Source: Bacteroidota bacterium
Lineage (GTDB): Bacteria > Bacteroidota > Bacteroidia > Cytophagales > Cyclobacteriaceae
NCBI GenBank assembly: GCA_018266435.1
Contig: JAFEAL010000006.1
Coordinates: 62,001-126,000 of the forward strand
Reading direction: 5' to 3'
DNA: 64,000 bases
Shown here: positions 36,721 through 45,800 of the stretch, piece by piece
Layout of the letters: every line of letters begins with the position of its first letter
How positions within the stretch are numbered: position 1 is the first letter of the stretch
The notes under the pieces: model-generated
The model's database searches: none
What the model saw: only the letters and a program-made list of their open reading frames with translations
Told to the model about the DNA's origin: nothing
Translations under genes and position numbers: made by a program

Positions 36721-37794
36721 TTACCCTTCGTTAGCCTCCCGCGCTTCAGTCACTCCGTTGGCTTGGTTGACTTTCTTTTCCAGTTCGCGGAGACGGTCAT
36801 TAAGATCGGGCAGTCGCTTGAACACGGCATACGACCGAAAATACTCTTTGATATCAAAAGCAGGATAGCCAAGAATGCGCTGTCCTTCTTCTTTGATGGA
36901 TTTGCTGATGCCTGCCTGTGCACCTATGCTGGTGTTGTTGGCAATGATTAAGTGGCCGGCTATGCCCACTTGCCCGGCAATCATGTTGTTTTCGCCAACT
37001 TTGGCTGAACCCGATACTCCGGATTGTGCAGCGATTACCGTGTTCTTACCAATTTCCACATTGTGGGCAATCTGGATCAGGTTATCCAGTTTTACTCCTT
37101 TTCGTATGATGGTGGCATCGCCAAATAACGTGGCGCAGTCAATTACGGTGTTATTGCCGATGGATACATTGTCTTCAATCACTACGTTACCCATTTGAGG
37201 GATGGATTTATACGACCCATCTTCCTGTGGGGCAAAACCAAATCCATCGCTGCCAATCACCGCTCCGGAGTGGAGTACACAATTGCTGCCGATTTTTGTA
37301 TCGGCATATAAGGTTACGTTTGGGTGCAGAATGGTGTTGTTGCCAATCACCACATTGTCGCCCACATATACATGAGGATAAATTTTTACGTTGTCACCAA
37401 TTTTTACATGGTTGCCGATGTAAGAAAAAGCACCACGGTAACAGTCTTTTCCTATCGTAGAATTTTTTCCGATGAAACTCGGTTCTTCAATGCCTGATTT
37501 TTGAAAACTGATGGCCCGGTGATATTCTTCCAGCAATAAAGTGAAACTACTGTAAGGGTCTTCCACCAGAATCAATGTAGTGCTGATTTCTTTTCTAGCC
37601 TGAAAATCTTTTTTGACGATGACTGCGCTGGCTTGCGTGGTGTAGATGTATTGTTCGTATTTGGGGTTAGCGAGAAATGCAATCTGCCCTTTTTTGGCAT
37701 CTTGTATTTTGCCGAGCATGTTGATTTTCTCCTGGCCATTGCCACGTACCTCTCCCTTCAACATGCCCGCTATTTGTTGGATGGTAAATTCCAT
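36721..37794 (-). CDS. lpxD: UDP-3-O-acylglucosamine N-acyltransferase
   Basis: A 357-residue LpxD. The N-terminal uridine-binding domain ('[21 protein letters not shown]') precedes a left-handed beta-helix of hexapeptide repeats (about 105-310, e.g. IGKDC, IGDNV, IGNNT), with the acyl-transfer His in '[22 protein letters not shown]', and a C-terminal helix. It adds the second acyl chain in lipid A synthesis, so the cell has a lipid A outer membrane. It lies 4 nt downstream of the HD-domain gene. The lpxC/fabZ-lpxA genes are not next to it. Confidence 0.94.
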   Translation of the reverse strand: MEFTIQQIAGMLKGEVRGNGQEKINMLGKIQDAKKGQIAFLANPKYEQYIYTTQASAVIVKKDFQARKEISTTLILVEDPYSSFTLLLEEYHRAISFQKSGIEEPSFIGKNSTIGKDCYRGAFSYIGNHVKIGDNVKIYPHVYVGDNVVIGNNTILHPNVTLYADTKIGSNCVLHSGAVIGSDGFGFAPQEDGSYKSIPQMGNVVIEDNVSIGNNTVIDCATLFGDATIIRKGVKLDNLIQIAHNVEIGKNTVIAAQSGVSGSAKVGENNMIAGQVGIAGHLIIANNTSIGAQAGISKSIKEEGQRILGYPAFDIKEYFRSYAVFKRLPDLNDRLRELEKKVNQANGVTEAREANEG

Positions 37795-37798
37795 GCAG

Positions 37799-39040
37799 TC
37801 AATCAGGGTTTGGCAAAGGTAAGTTTTTAGGCCAGCATAAATAATTTTTTTTCACGATTTTGCTCATGGCCTGAATGGTGGGCAGGTCGCTGGCTTGTGC
37901 GATATCAAGGGTTTTGCCTGATTTCATCAAAATGGTAATCGGTTGCCCGCTGGAAACGTATCCTTCGTTAGAAACCGTGCCGTGCGAAAAATAATAACTC
38001 GCTTCTTTTTTAAGCAAACCCAGTTCGTGTTGAATAGCCTCGCGCACCTTCTCTACCTTCGTTTTTTTAGTAAGCGAGGGTGTGAGTTCTATCTGAAACA
38101 GTTCACGGTGCAGCAACCGTTTAGATAAGTCACTTAAAATTTTATCAGGATAGGTACACCACAGTTTAATAGCGCCCCACAGATCATTATCGTCCAGTTG
38201 TCCAAATGAACCAAGCAGCTCAGGTTGACGGGTCATCTCATCCGATGAATGATTTCTGGCCAAAAAAGTAAGCAATGAATCACTGCCCGGTATTTTTTCT
38301 CCAGCACCGGCCAGGTACTGTGCCCGCTTCATGATGTTCACCATCATTCGCTCGGCACTTACTGTAGTTTTGTGCAGGTACACTTGCCAGTACATCAGCC
38401 TTCGGGCGTGTAAGAAATTTTCGATGCTGAAAATCCCTTTTTCTTCTACAACTAATTGATCATGATGAACGTGGAGCATGGCTATAATCCGGTCAACGCC
38501 CACGGTTCCTTCCATCACGCCAGTAAAAAAACTGTCGCGGTTGAGGTAATCCAGCCGGTCAATATCCAACTGGCTGCTGATCAGTTGATGAAAAAATTTT
38601 CGAGAATAGCTGTTTCTGAAAATTTTCAGTGCCAGGTCCAACTGTCCGTGAAACTGCTCATTGAGCAACCGCATCAATAAGTATGAAATACTTTCATGCT
38701 TAACGCCCGGTAACAAAATTTCTTCGAGCGAATGCGAAAAAGGTCCGTGCCCGATGTCGTGCAACAATATGGCAATTTGGGCGGCCTCACACTCTTCGTT
38801 ACTGATTTCTATTTTCTTTTGTCGCAAGGTTTCCAGCGCGCGACCCATCAAGTGCATGGCACCCAGCGCGTGGTGAAAGCGTGTATGCACCGCCCCGGGG
38901 TAAACAAAATCACTCACCCCCAATTGTTTGATGAAACGGAGTCGCTGAAAATATGGATGAGCTATCAAATCAAATAACAACTCACCGGGAATTGAAACAA
39001 ACCCATACAACGGATCGTTTATGATTTTGTGTTTGTTCAA
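37799..39040 (-). CDS. HD domain phosphohydrolase
   Basis: A 413-residue protein beginning '[40 protein letters not shown]'. The metal-binding HD motif is in [16 protein letters not shown], preceded by the His of 'HTRFHHALG'. This is the SAMHD1/YdhJ-like group, whose members hydrolyse nucleotides (dNTPs in some). Biochemical role here is not known. It is divergent from porX and 4 nt upstream of lpxD, an arrangement common in Bacteroidota. Confidence 0.87.
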   Translation of the reverse strand: MNKHKIINDPLYGFVSIPGELLFDLIAHPYFQRLRFIKQLGVSDFVYPGAVHTRFHHALGAMHLMGRALETLRQKKIEISNEECEAAQIAILLHDIGHGPFSHSLEEILLPGVKHESISYLLMRLLNEQFHGQLDLALKIFRNSYSRKFFHQLISSQLDIDRLDYLNRDSFFTGVMEGTVGVDRIIAMLHVHHDQLVVEEKGIFSIENFLHARRLMYWQVYLHKTTVSAERMMVNIMKRAQYLAGAGEKIPGSDSLLTFLARNHSSDEMTRQPELLGSFGQLDDNDLWGAIKLWCTYPDKILSDLSKRLLHRELFQIELTPSLTKKTKVEKVREAIQHELGLLKKEASYYFSHGTVSNEGYVSSGQPITILMKSGKTLDIAQASDLPTIQAMSKIVKKNYLCWPKNLPLPNPD

Positions 39041-39082
39041 AAAAGGTTGACTTTAAAAATTGTAAATTAGGATTTTTATTCC

Positions 39083-40642
39083 ATGCAAAGATACACCATC
39101 CTTTGGGCTGACGATGAGATTGACCTATTGAAGCCCCACATTTTATTTCTGCAACAACGAGGCTATGACATCACCCCAGTCAATAACGGAGCCGAAGCAG
39201 TAGAACTTTCTGAAGCCAAACACTTTGATGTGGTTTTTTTAGACGAGCACATGCCCGGCATGAGTGGGCTGGAGGCACTCAGTCTAATCAAAAATAATAA
39301 GCCCAATCTGCCTGTGGTGATGATCACCAAAAACGAAGAAGAACGGATAATGGAAGAGGCTATCGGGGCAAAGATTGAAGACTACCTGATCAAGCCGATC
39401 AATCCAAGTCAGGTCTTGCTATCTATAAAAAAAATTCTGGATAATAAACGGCTGGTAAACGAGAAGACCACGCACAGCTATCAACAAGAATTTGGGAAGA
39501 TCGGGATGGCACTGCTGGATAACATGAATCACAAACAGTGGGCCGAGATCTACAAAAAGCTGGTATTTTGGGAACTGCAGATGGCCGAAGCAGAAAATAA
39601 CGATATGGCCGATGTGCTGGAAAGCCAAAAAGTAGAGGCCAATACCAACTTCTGCCGGTTCATAAAAAAAAATTATGACAGTTGGCTCAACAACCCCAAC
39701 GTAGAACGGCCGATGCTCTCGCACCAACTGATGAAAAAAGTAGTTTTTCCCGAATTGCAAAATCACGCGTGCACATTTTTAATTGTAATTGATAATCTTC
39801 GCTACGATCAATGGAAAGTGCTTGAACCCGTGATCAGTGAATTTTTTAATGTGGATAATGAAGACGCCTACTACTCCATTCTGCCCACCACTACAGCGTA
39901 TGCACGCAATGCTATTTTCTCGGGCTTGTTGCCCTCAGAAATGGAACGCGCACACCCTGACCTTTGGAAAGGTGAAGAGGATGACGAAGGGAAAAACAAT
40001 TTTGAAGAAGATTTTTTGGCCAGACAGTTGAAGAGAAATAATATCAACATCAAATTCTCGTACCATAAAATCAAGCAAATGGAAGAAGGCCGCGATTTGG
40101 CCGACTCCATAAATAACCTGTATGGCAATAAACTGAACGTGATCGTTTACAATTTTGTGGATATGCTTTCGCACGCCCGTACCGACATGGCCATGATCCG
40201 TGAGTTGGCTCCTGATGAAGCTGCGTACCGATCGCTTACCAAGTCATGGTTTATCCATTCGCCTTTGCTGGAGATCATCAAAAAAATATCAGAGAAAAAA
40301 GTCAAACTGATCATCACTACAGACCACGGCACTATTCGCGTGAAGCGGGCTTTTAAGATTGTTGGAGATAAAACGGTGAATACCAACCTGCGGTATAAGC
40401 AGGGCAAGAATCTCGGCTACGAAGGCGACAAAGTGATGGAGGCATCCAAACCCGAGCGTTTTTTTCTACCCAAACAAAATGTTTCTACCGCCTATGTTTT
40501 TGCCATTGAAGATCAGTTTTTTGCCTACCCAAACAACTATAATTACTATGTGAATTTTTATAAGGATACATTTCAACATGGTGGAGTGAGTTTGGAAGAA
40601 ATGATAATCCCTATAATTTCACTATCTTCGAAGAATGGCTGA
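39083..40642 (+). CDS. porX: PorX, T9SS two-component response regulator with PglZ domain
   Basis: A 519-residue protein. Residues 1-120 are a receiver domain with phospho-acceptor Asp54 (VFLDEHMPG), the acidic pair Asp10/Asp11 and the conserved Lys in 'YLIKP'. A helical linker leads to a PglZ-type alkaline-phosphatase-superfamily domain (from about residue 215; 'IDNLRYDQWKVLEP', 'SILPTTTAYARNAIFSG', 'TDHGTIRV'). In Porphyromonas gingivalis PorX works with the kinase PorY and sigma factor SigP to control T9SS genes, and its effector domain hydrolyses oligonucleotides. Its 3' end overlaps tsaE by 8 nt. Confidence 0.95.
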   Translation: MQRYTILWADDEIDLLKPHILFLQQRGYDITPVNNGAEAVELSEAKHFDVVFLDEHMPGMSGLEALSLIKNNKPNLPVVMITKNEEERIMEEAIGAKIEDYLIKPINPSQVLLSIKKILDNKRLVNEKTTHSYQQEFGKIGMALLDNMNHKQWAEIYKKLVFWELQMAEAENNDMADVLESQKVEANTNFCRFIKKNYDSWLNNPNVERPMLSHQLMKKVVFPELQNHACTFLIVIDNLRYDQWKVLEPVISEFFNVDNEDAYYSILPTTTAYARNAIFSGLLPSEMERAHPDLWKGEEDDEGKNNFEEDFLARQLKRNNINIKFSYHKIKQMEEGRDLADSINNLYGNKLNVIVYNFVDMLSHARTDMAMIRELAPDEAAYRSLTKSWFIHSPLLEIIKKISEKKVKLIITTDHGTIRVKRAFKIVGDKTVNTNLRYKQGKNLGYEGDKVMEASKPERFFLPKQNVSTAYVFAIEDQFFAYPNNYNYYVNFYKDTFQHGGVSLEEMIIPIISLSSKNG

Positions 40643-41081
40643 AACAGAACAGGTTACCGATCGGATTACCTATTCGCTCGAAGCAATCCGTGATGCTGCT
40701 AAACACTTACTTACGGCCGGCCGGTCGGCAACTGTGTGGGCGTTGTACGGTGCGATGGGTTCGGGTAAAACTACTTTGGTGAAAGCACTGATGCAAGAAC
40801 TGGGTACCAACAAATTTGTAGCGAGTCCTACGTTTTCTATCGTGAACGAATACCGCGATAGCCAAAACCAACCGATTTATCATTTCGACTTTTACCGGAT
40901 CAAAGACGAAACCGAGGCTTTTGATATTGGAGCAGACGAGTACTTTGACTCAGGAAAGTTATGTTTGGTAGAATGGCCAGAAAAAATTCCTTCCCTTATG
41001 CCCCGCGATCATTTTGAAATTCACATTGGTGTAACAGACAACCACACCCGAACACTACATTACCGAAACCATGGCGGATAA
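40635..41081 (+). CDS. tsaE: tRNA threonylcarbamoyladenosine biosynthesis ATPase TsaE
   Basis: A 148-residue P-loop ATPase with Walker A YGAMGSGKTTLVKALM, 'SPTFSIVNEY', 'HFDFYRI' and 'LVEWPEKI', all typical of TsaE. It assists TsaB-TsaD in making t6A37 in ANN-decoding tRNAs. It overlaps porX by 8 nt and the next gene by 11 nt, so its translation is coupled to both. Confidence 0.95.
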   Translation: MAETEQVTDRITYSLEAIRDAAKHLLTAGRSATVWALYGAMGSGKTTLVKALMQELGTNKFVASPTFSIVNEYRDSQNQPIYHFDFYRIKDETEAFDIGADEYFDSGKLCLVEWPEKIPSLMPRDHFEIHIGVTDNHTRTLHYRNHGG

Positions 41082-42294
41082 AAAAAAATCAGGCTTTGAA
41101 GCACTGGCCAAAACCAGCCTTTCGCCCCAAGAGCAGTTAGTAAAAATAAAAAAAGGAAAACATTCTTTTTTCGTAGGCTTGCCAAGGGAAACGGCATTGC
41201 AGGAAAACCGCATAAGTCTGACTCCCGATGCCGTAGCACTACTCATTAATAATGGCCACGAGGTATGGGTAGAAAGCAATGCCGGTGCAGGGAGTAAATT
41301 TACCGATCATGCGTACAGCGAAGCCGGAGCCAAGGTGGTCTATTCTCCACAGGAAGTTTACACCGCTGATTTTATCATGAAGATAGAGCCGCCCACGATG
41401 GAAGAAATTGAATACTTCCGTCCTGGGCAGACACTGATTTCTGCGCTGCAATTAGGATACCTGGGCGAAGAACGGATGCAGGCCTTGCTCAGAAAAAAAA
41501 TTACCGCTCTTGCATACGAATTAATTGAAGACAAAGTAGGAGGGATGCCGATCATTCGCGCCATGAGTGAGATTGCAGGCAGCACGGTAATGTCTATCGC
41601 TGCCGAATACCTCAGCACGATTAAAAACGGCCCCGGAATTATTCTGGGAGGAATTACGGGTGTGCCACCCACCAAGGTCGTGATTATTGGGGCGGGCACC
41701 GTGGCAGAGTATGCCGCCCGGGCTGCACTGAGCCTGGGTGCAGAGATTCAGGTGTTTGATAATCATATATATAAACTGAGAAGAATTAAACACACACTCG
41801 GTCATCAAATTTATACGTCAACCATTGACACGGTTATGCTAAGTGAAACGTTGAAGAGCGCAGATGTAGTCATCGGAGCTTTGCGTGCAGAAAAAGGCCG
41901 CACCCGGCACGTGATCAGCGAAGACATGGTAAAAAACATGAAACCCGATTCGTTGATCATAGACATCAGCATTGATCAGGGTGGGTGTGTGGCCACCTCA
42001 GAAATTACTTCGCATACCAAACCTGTTTTCAGAAAATACGATGTTATTCACTACTGTGTGCCCAACGTAGCTTCACGGGTAGCCAACACCGCTACCACTG
42101 CCCTGAGTAATATTTTCACACCCACCATTTTACGGGCTGCCGAAGAGGGAGGAATTGAAGAAATGATTTTTGCACATAAGTGGTTTATGAAAGGCGTGTA
42201 TGCGTACAAAGGAAGTTTGACCAACGAAAGCGTGGCAAGAAAATTTGGAATGAAACACAAGAACATCGAACTCTTATTGGCTGCCCGGGTCTGA
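41071..42294 (+). CDS. ald: Alanine dehydrogenase
   Basis: A 407-residue AlaDH/PNT-family enzyme. The N-terminal domain has 'GLPRETALQENRISLTPDAV'; the NAD-binding domain has 'TKVVIIGAGTVAEYAARAA'; and 'SIDQGGC' with 'YCVPNVASRVANTAT' matches the family. It interconverts L-alanine and pyruvate with NAD. The first ~30 residues are a Bacteroidota-specific extension. Overlaps tsaE by 11 nt in the porX-tsaE-ald set. Confidence 0.88.
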   Translation: MADKKKSGFEALAKTSLSPQEQLVKIKKGKHSFFVGLPRETALQENRISLTPDAVALLINNGHEVWVESNAGAGSKFTDHAYSEAGAKVVYSPQEVYTADFIMKIEPPTMEEIEYFRPGQTLISALQLGYLGEERMQALLRKKITALAYELIEDKVGGMPIIRAMSEIAGSTVMSIAAEYLSTIKNGPGIILGGITGVPPTKVVIIGAGTVAEYAARAALSLGAEIQVFDNHIYKLRRIKHTLGHQIYTSTIDTVMLSETLKSADVVIGALRAEKGRTRHVISEDMVKNMKPDSLIIDISIDQGGCVATSEITSHTKPVFRKYDVIHYCVPNVASRVANTATTALSNIFTPTILRAAEEGGIEEMIFAHKWFMKGVYAYKGSLTNESVARKFGMKHKNIELLLAARV

Positions 42295-42374
42295 GCGCAT
42301 ACTTTTAGAGTTGTTAATACATGGTAAATCCTGTTCCTCGATGTAATTGATACCTCGATAAAATTTCAAATGAT

Positions 42375-42382
42375 TACATTTG
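42375..42382 (+). promoter_or_regulatory. -7 box upstream of the small protein and metal efflux genes
   Basis: TACATTTG is an exact TAnnTTTG match, 8 nt before the ATG at 42391. It overlaps the frame of an earlier ATG at 42370, which favours the later start. Whether transcription continues into the RND gene is open. Confidence 0.4.
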
Positions 42383-42390
42383 TGCCTGAA

Positions 42391-42756
42391 ATGATAAAGA
42401 AACCCCATAATTCGTTCGAAAAAGCAACCAGGCTACTTCTCTGCTTGGCCTTGCTTTGCTGTTCGCTGCTGAGTTTTGAGGTTTACTCGTTTCAGGAAGA
42501 AACCCAACCTTCGTTTGTTGAGTCAGTTTTTTTTATGGCTGACGAAGACCCCATCTCGGGCCCCGCACGACAACTTGAGATCGTACGCGATTCACATTTT
42601 CAAAAGAGAAACCATATCAGGGAATGGGCTTGCACACCTTCGTGGTTAACACTAAAAACAAAACCCAATCGGAAAAAGAACCTGGTCACATCTTCCGGTT
42701 ATACGTTTTTTTCTCCTGCCGACTACACAATTCTCTTCTGTACATTCCGAATCTGA
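42391..42756 (+). CDS. Small exported hypothetical protein upstream of the RND pump
   Basis: A 121-residue protein, not recognised. A hydrophobic segment (about residues 14-33, RLLLCLALLCCSLLSFEVYS) looks like a signal peptide. The remaining part is polar with basic residues and no metal-binding His or Met cluster. It lies 106 nt upstream of the RND gene on the same strand, so a role with the pump is possible but unproven. An earlier ATG at 42370 would place the promoter box inside the gene. Confidence 0.5.
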   Translation: MIKKPHNSFEKATRLLLCLALLCCSLLSFEVYSFQEETQPSFVESVFFMADEDPISGPARQLEIVRDSHFQKRNHIREWACTPSWLTLKTKPNRKKNLVTSSGYTFFSPADYTILFCTFRI

Positions 42757-42829
42757 TTTTTCTTTTCGGCTATTGAGTTCTTATCACTAGCAAATTTATT
42801 CTGCTAACCCTTAGCAATGTTTTTTCTGT

Positions 42830-42843
42830 GCACGCAAGCGTGC
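42830..42843. promoter_or_regulatory. 14-bp palindrome GCACGC-AA-GCGTGC upstream of the RND gene
   Basis: A perfect dyad 20 nt before the RND start. It could be a repressor operator or a small leader hairpin (5-bp stem with a CAAG loop). No T-run follows. Confidence 0.35.
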
Positions 42844-42862
42844 CTAATTAATTCTATATACT

Positions 42863-45800
42863 ATGATTGATAAACTAATCGTATTCTCAGTTCGAAATAA
42901 ATTAGTAGTGACAGCAATAGTGGCGGTCATGGCGATTGGGGGTTGTATGTCATTGCTAAAACTTCCCTTAGATGCCGTGCCCGATGTAACGGGCAACCAG
43001 GTTGATGTGATCACCAGCAGCCCAAGTTTGGCTTCGCTTGAGATTGAGCGGTTCATAACGGCACCGTTGGAGATGGCCATGTCAAACATTCCCGGTTTGG
43101 TTGAGATGCGCTCGACTTCCAAGTTTGGATTATCGGTGGTGAAATTGGTATTTGATGACGACACAGATGTGTACTGGGCTCGCCAGCAAGTGTTTGAAAG
43201 ACTGGAGGCAGTGAAGTCAGAAATTCCACAAGAACTGGGTAAACCTTTTATGGGGCCGGTATCAACCGGCTTAGGAGAAATCTATCAATACATTATCCGG
43301 CCTAAAAACCCTGACGATCAATCTTATTCCTTGATGGAGATCCGTACGCTTCAGGATTGGATGATCAGAAAACAACTGCTGAGCATAAAAGGGGTGGCTG
43401 AGGTAAGTGGCTTTGGCGGTTACAAAAAAGAATATCAGGCCATGCTCAATCCCGAACGTATGCGAGCTCTGGGAGTTACCATTGACGAACTTTTTAATGC
43501 GCTGAGCACGGGTAACAGCAACACGGGTGGAGCCTACATTGAAAAAGAGAATAAGGCATTTACCATTCGGGGAATTGGCCTAGCCACCTCTTTAGAAGAA
43601 ATTGGAAACACGGTGATCAAGGTAAACAACCGCATACCGATACTTGTAAAAGACGTAGCCGACATTAGTTTGGGGCATAGCATTCGTTACGGAGCCATGA
43701 CAGCCGATGGCACAGGCGAAACCGTAGGAGGAATTATCATGATGGTGAAAGGAGAAAACGGCAGCCAGGTAATTCAGCGCATCAAAGAAAAAATGAAAAC
43801 AATTCAGGCAAGCCTGCCCGAAGGATTAGTTATTGAACCATTTATTGACCGGGCTAAGATTGTTTACAAAGCCATTGCAACGGTAGCTAAAAACCTGATT
43901 GAAGGAGCAATTATTGTTGTGTTGGTAATTCTCGTTTTTCTGGGCAACTGGCGCGCAAGTTTGTTAGCAGCCTCGGTGATACCGCTATCGATGTTGTTTG
44001 CATTTATCTTGATGAGGTGGTTTGGCGTAGCCGGAAACCTGATGAGCCTCGGGGCCATTGACTTTGGGTTACTGGTAGACCCGTCTATCATTGTGGTGGA
44101 GTCGGCTGTGTTTTTTCTTACCTACGAAATGAGAAAACGATCGAAAGACGAGAACTGCTCCCAACTTGAAAAAGAGGAGATTGTGATCAAGGCTGCACAA
44201 GAAGTAAAGAAATCGGTGGTGTATGGAGGCTTGATTATTTTGATCGTTTATTTTCCCATACTTACGCTTTCAGGAATCGAGGGCAAGATGTTTAGCCCTA
44301 TGGCCAAGACCGTGAGCTTTGCAATTTTAGGAGCCATTATTTTAGCGCTCACCTATGTACCGATGGTAGGATCGCTGATTTTAAAACCTTCGGCCAGCCA
44401 CGATCACGGCATATCAGAGAGAATAGTACAATATTTCTTTGCCAGGTATAAACCCATCATCCGGTTTGGATTGAATAACCGAAAAATGATCCTGATGGTT
44501 TCCGGTGCTTTTTTGTTGAGCGGTATCATCGGCTTTAAGTTTATAGGCGGGGAATTTATTCCAAAACTGGCGGAAGGAGATTTGGTGGTTGAAACCCACC
44601 ACCCCGTTGGCACTTCAATGACCGAGACGATAGAATTCAGTAACCGGATTCAAAAGATGTTACGCAATACATACCCGGATGAAATTCAGCGGGTGGTTTC
44701 AAAAATCGGAACATCCGAGATTCCGGTTGACCCGGTGCCGATGGAATCGCAGGATATCGTTATCACCCTAACCGACAAAAAATACTGGACAAAAGCAAAA
44801 GATCAGGAAGAGTTGATGGGGCAAATTTCCCGGCTGTTTCAGCAATATCCCGGAATACTTTATTCCATTCAACAACCTATTGAAAACCGTGTGAACGAAC
44901 TGATGAGCGGTGCCCGTACGGATGTGGTAGTAAAACTTTTTGGCCCCAATCTCGATTCATTGGTTTCAACAGGCAACCGGATTATTTCGGTGCTCAAAAC
45001 AGTGCCCGGTGCTACTGAAATACAAGACAAAAAAATATTTGGCCTGCCACAAATTAACATCCGGTACGAACGCAGAGCAATGGCTACTTACGGAGTTACC
45101 GTGGCTCAAATTAACCGGGCCATTCAAACCGCATTTGCCGGAGCCATGGCCGGTATTATTTATGAAAACGACAAACGATTTGATCTGACGCTCAGACTTT
45201 CAGGAAACGAGCGAGCCAAAATGGAGAACATCCGCAACCTGATGATCAACGACAAAAATAACACGCCCATCCCCTTGAAAGAACTAGCCGAGATTACCGA
45301 AGAGATTGGCCCCTCTGAAATCAGCCACGAAAACTTGCAAAGAAAACTCAACATCGGGTTTAATGTGCGTGGGCGCGACCTGGAGTCGGTGGTAAACGAG
45401 GCCATGAAAAAAATTGATGAAAAATTGATATTGCCTGCGGGGTATTCAATTGATTTTGGCGGTGAGTTTGAAAACTTCAGAAGGGCAAAAACCAGGTTAG
45501 CTATTGTGGTGCCTGTCTCACTGGTAGTCATCCTGGGGTTGCTCTTTGCCACCTTTGGCAACCTGAAGGACAGTTTATTAATTTATTCGGTGGTTCCCTT
45601 GTCGGCCGTGGGCGGAGTATTTTCTCTTCTGCTTCGCGGAATGAATTTTAGTATCTCCGCAGGTGTGGGGTTTATTGCATTGTTTGGCATTGCCGTTTTG
45701 AATGGAATTTTAATCATCACCCGGTTTAATGAATTAGAAAAACTCGGAGTTACCGATGTGCACGAGCGTGTACTTCAGGGATTGAATGATCGCTTCCGTC

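Noticed and set aside
45160-45561. 133-codon antisense frame inside the RND pump gene
   Set aside because: Shadow of the RND coding sequence; no independent support.
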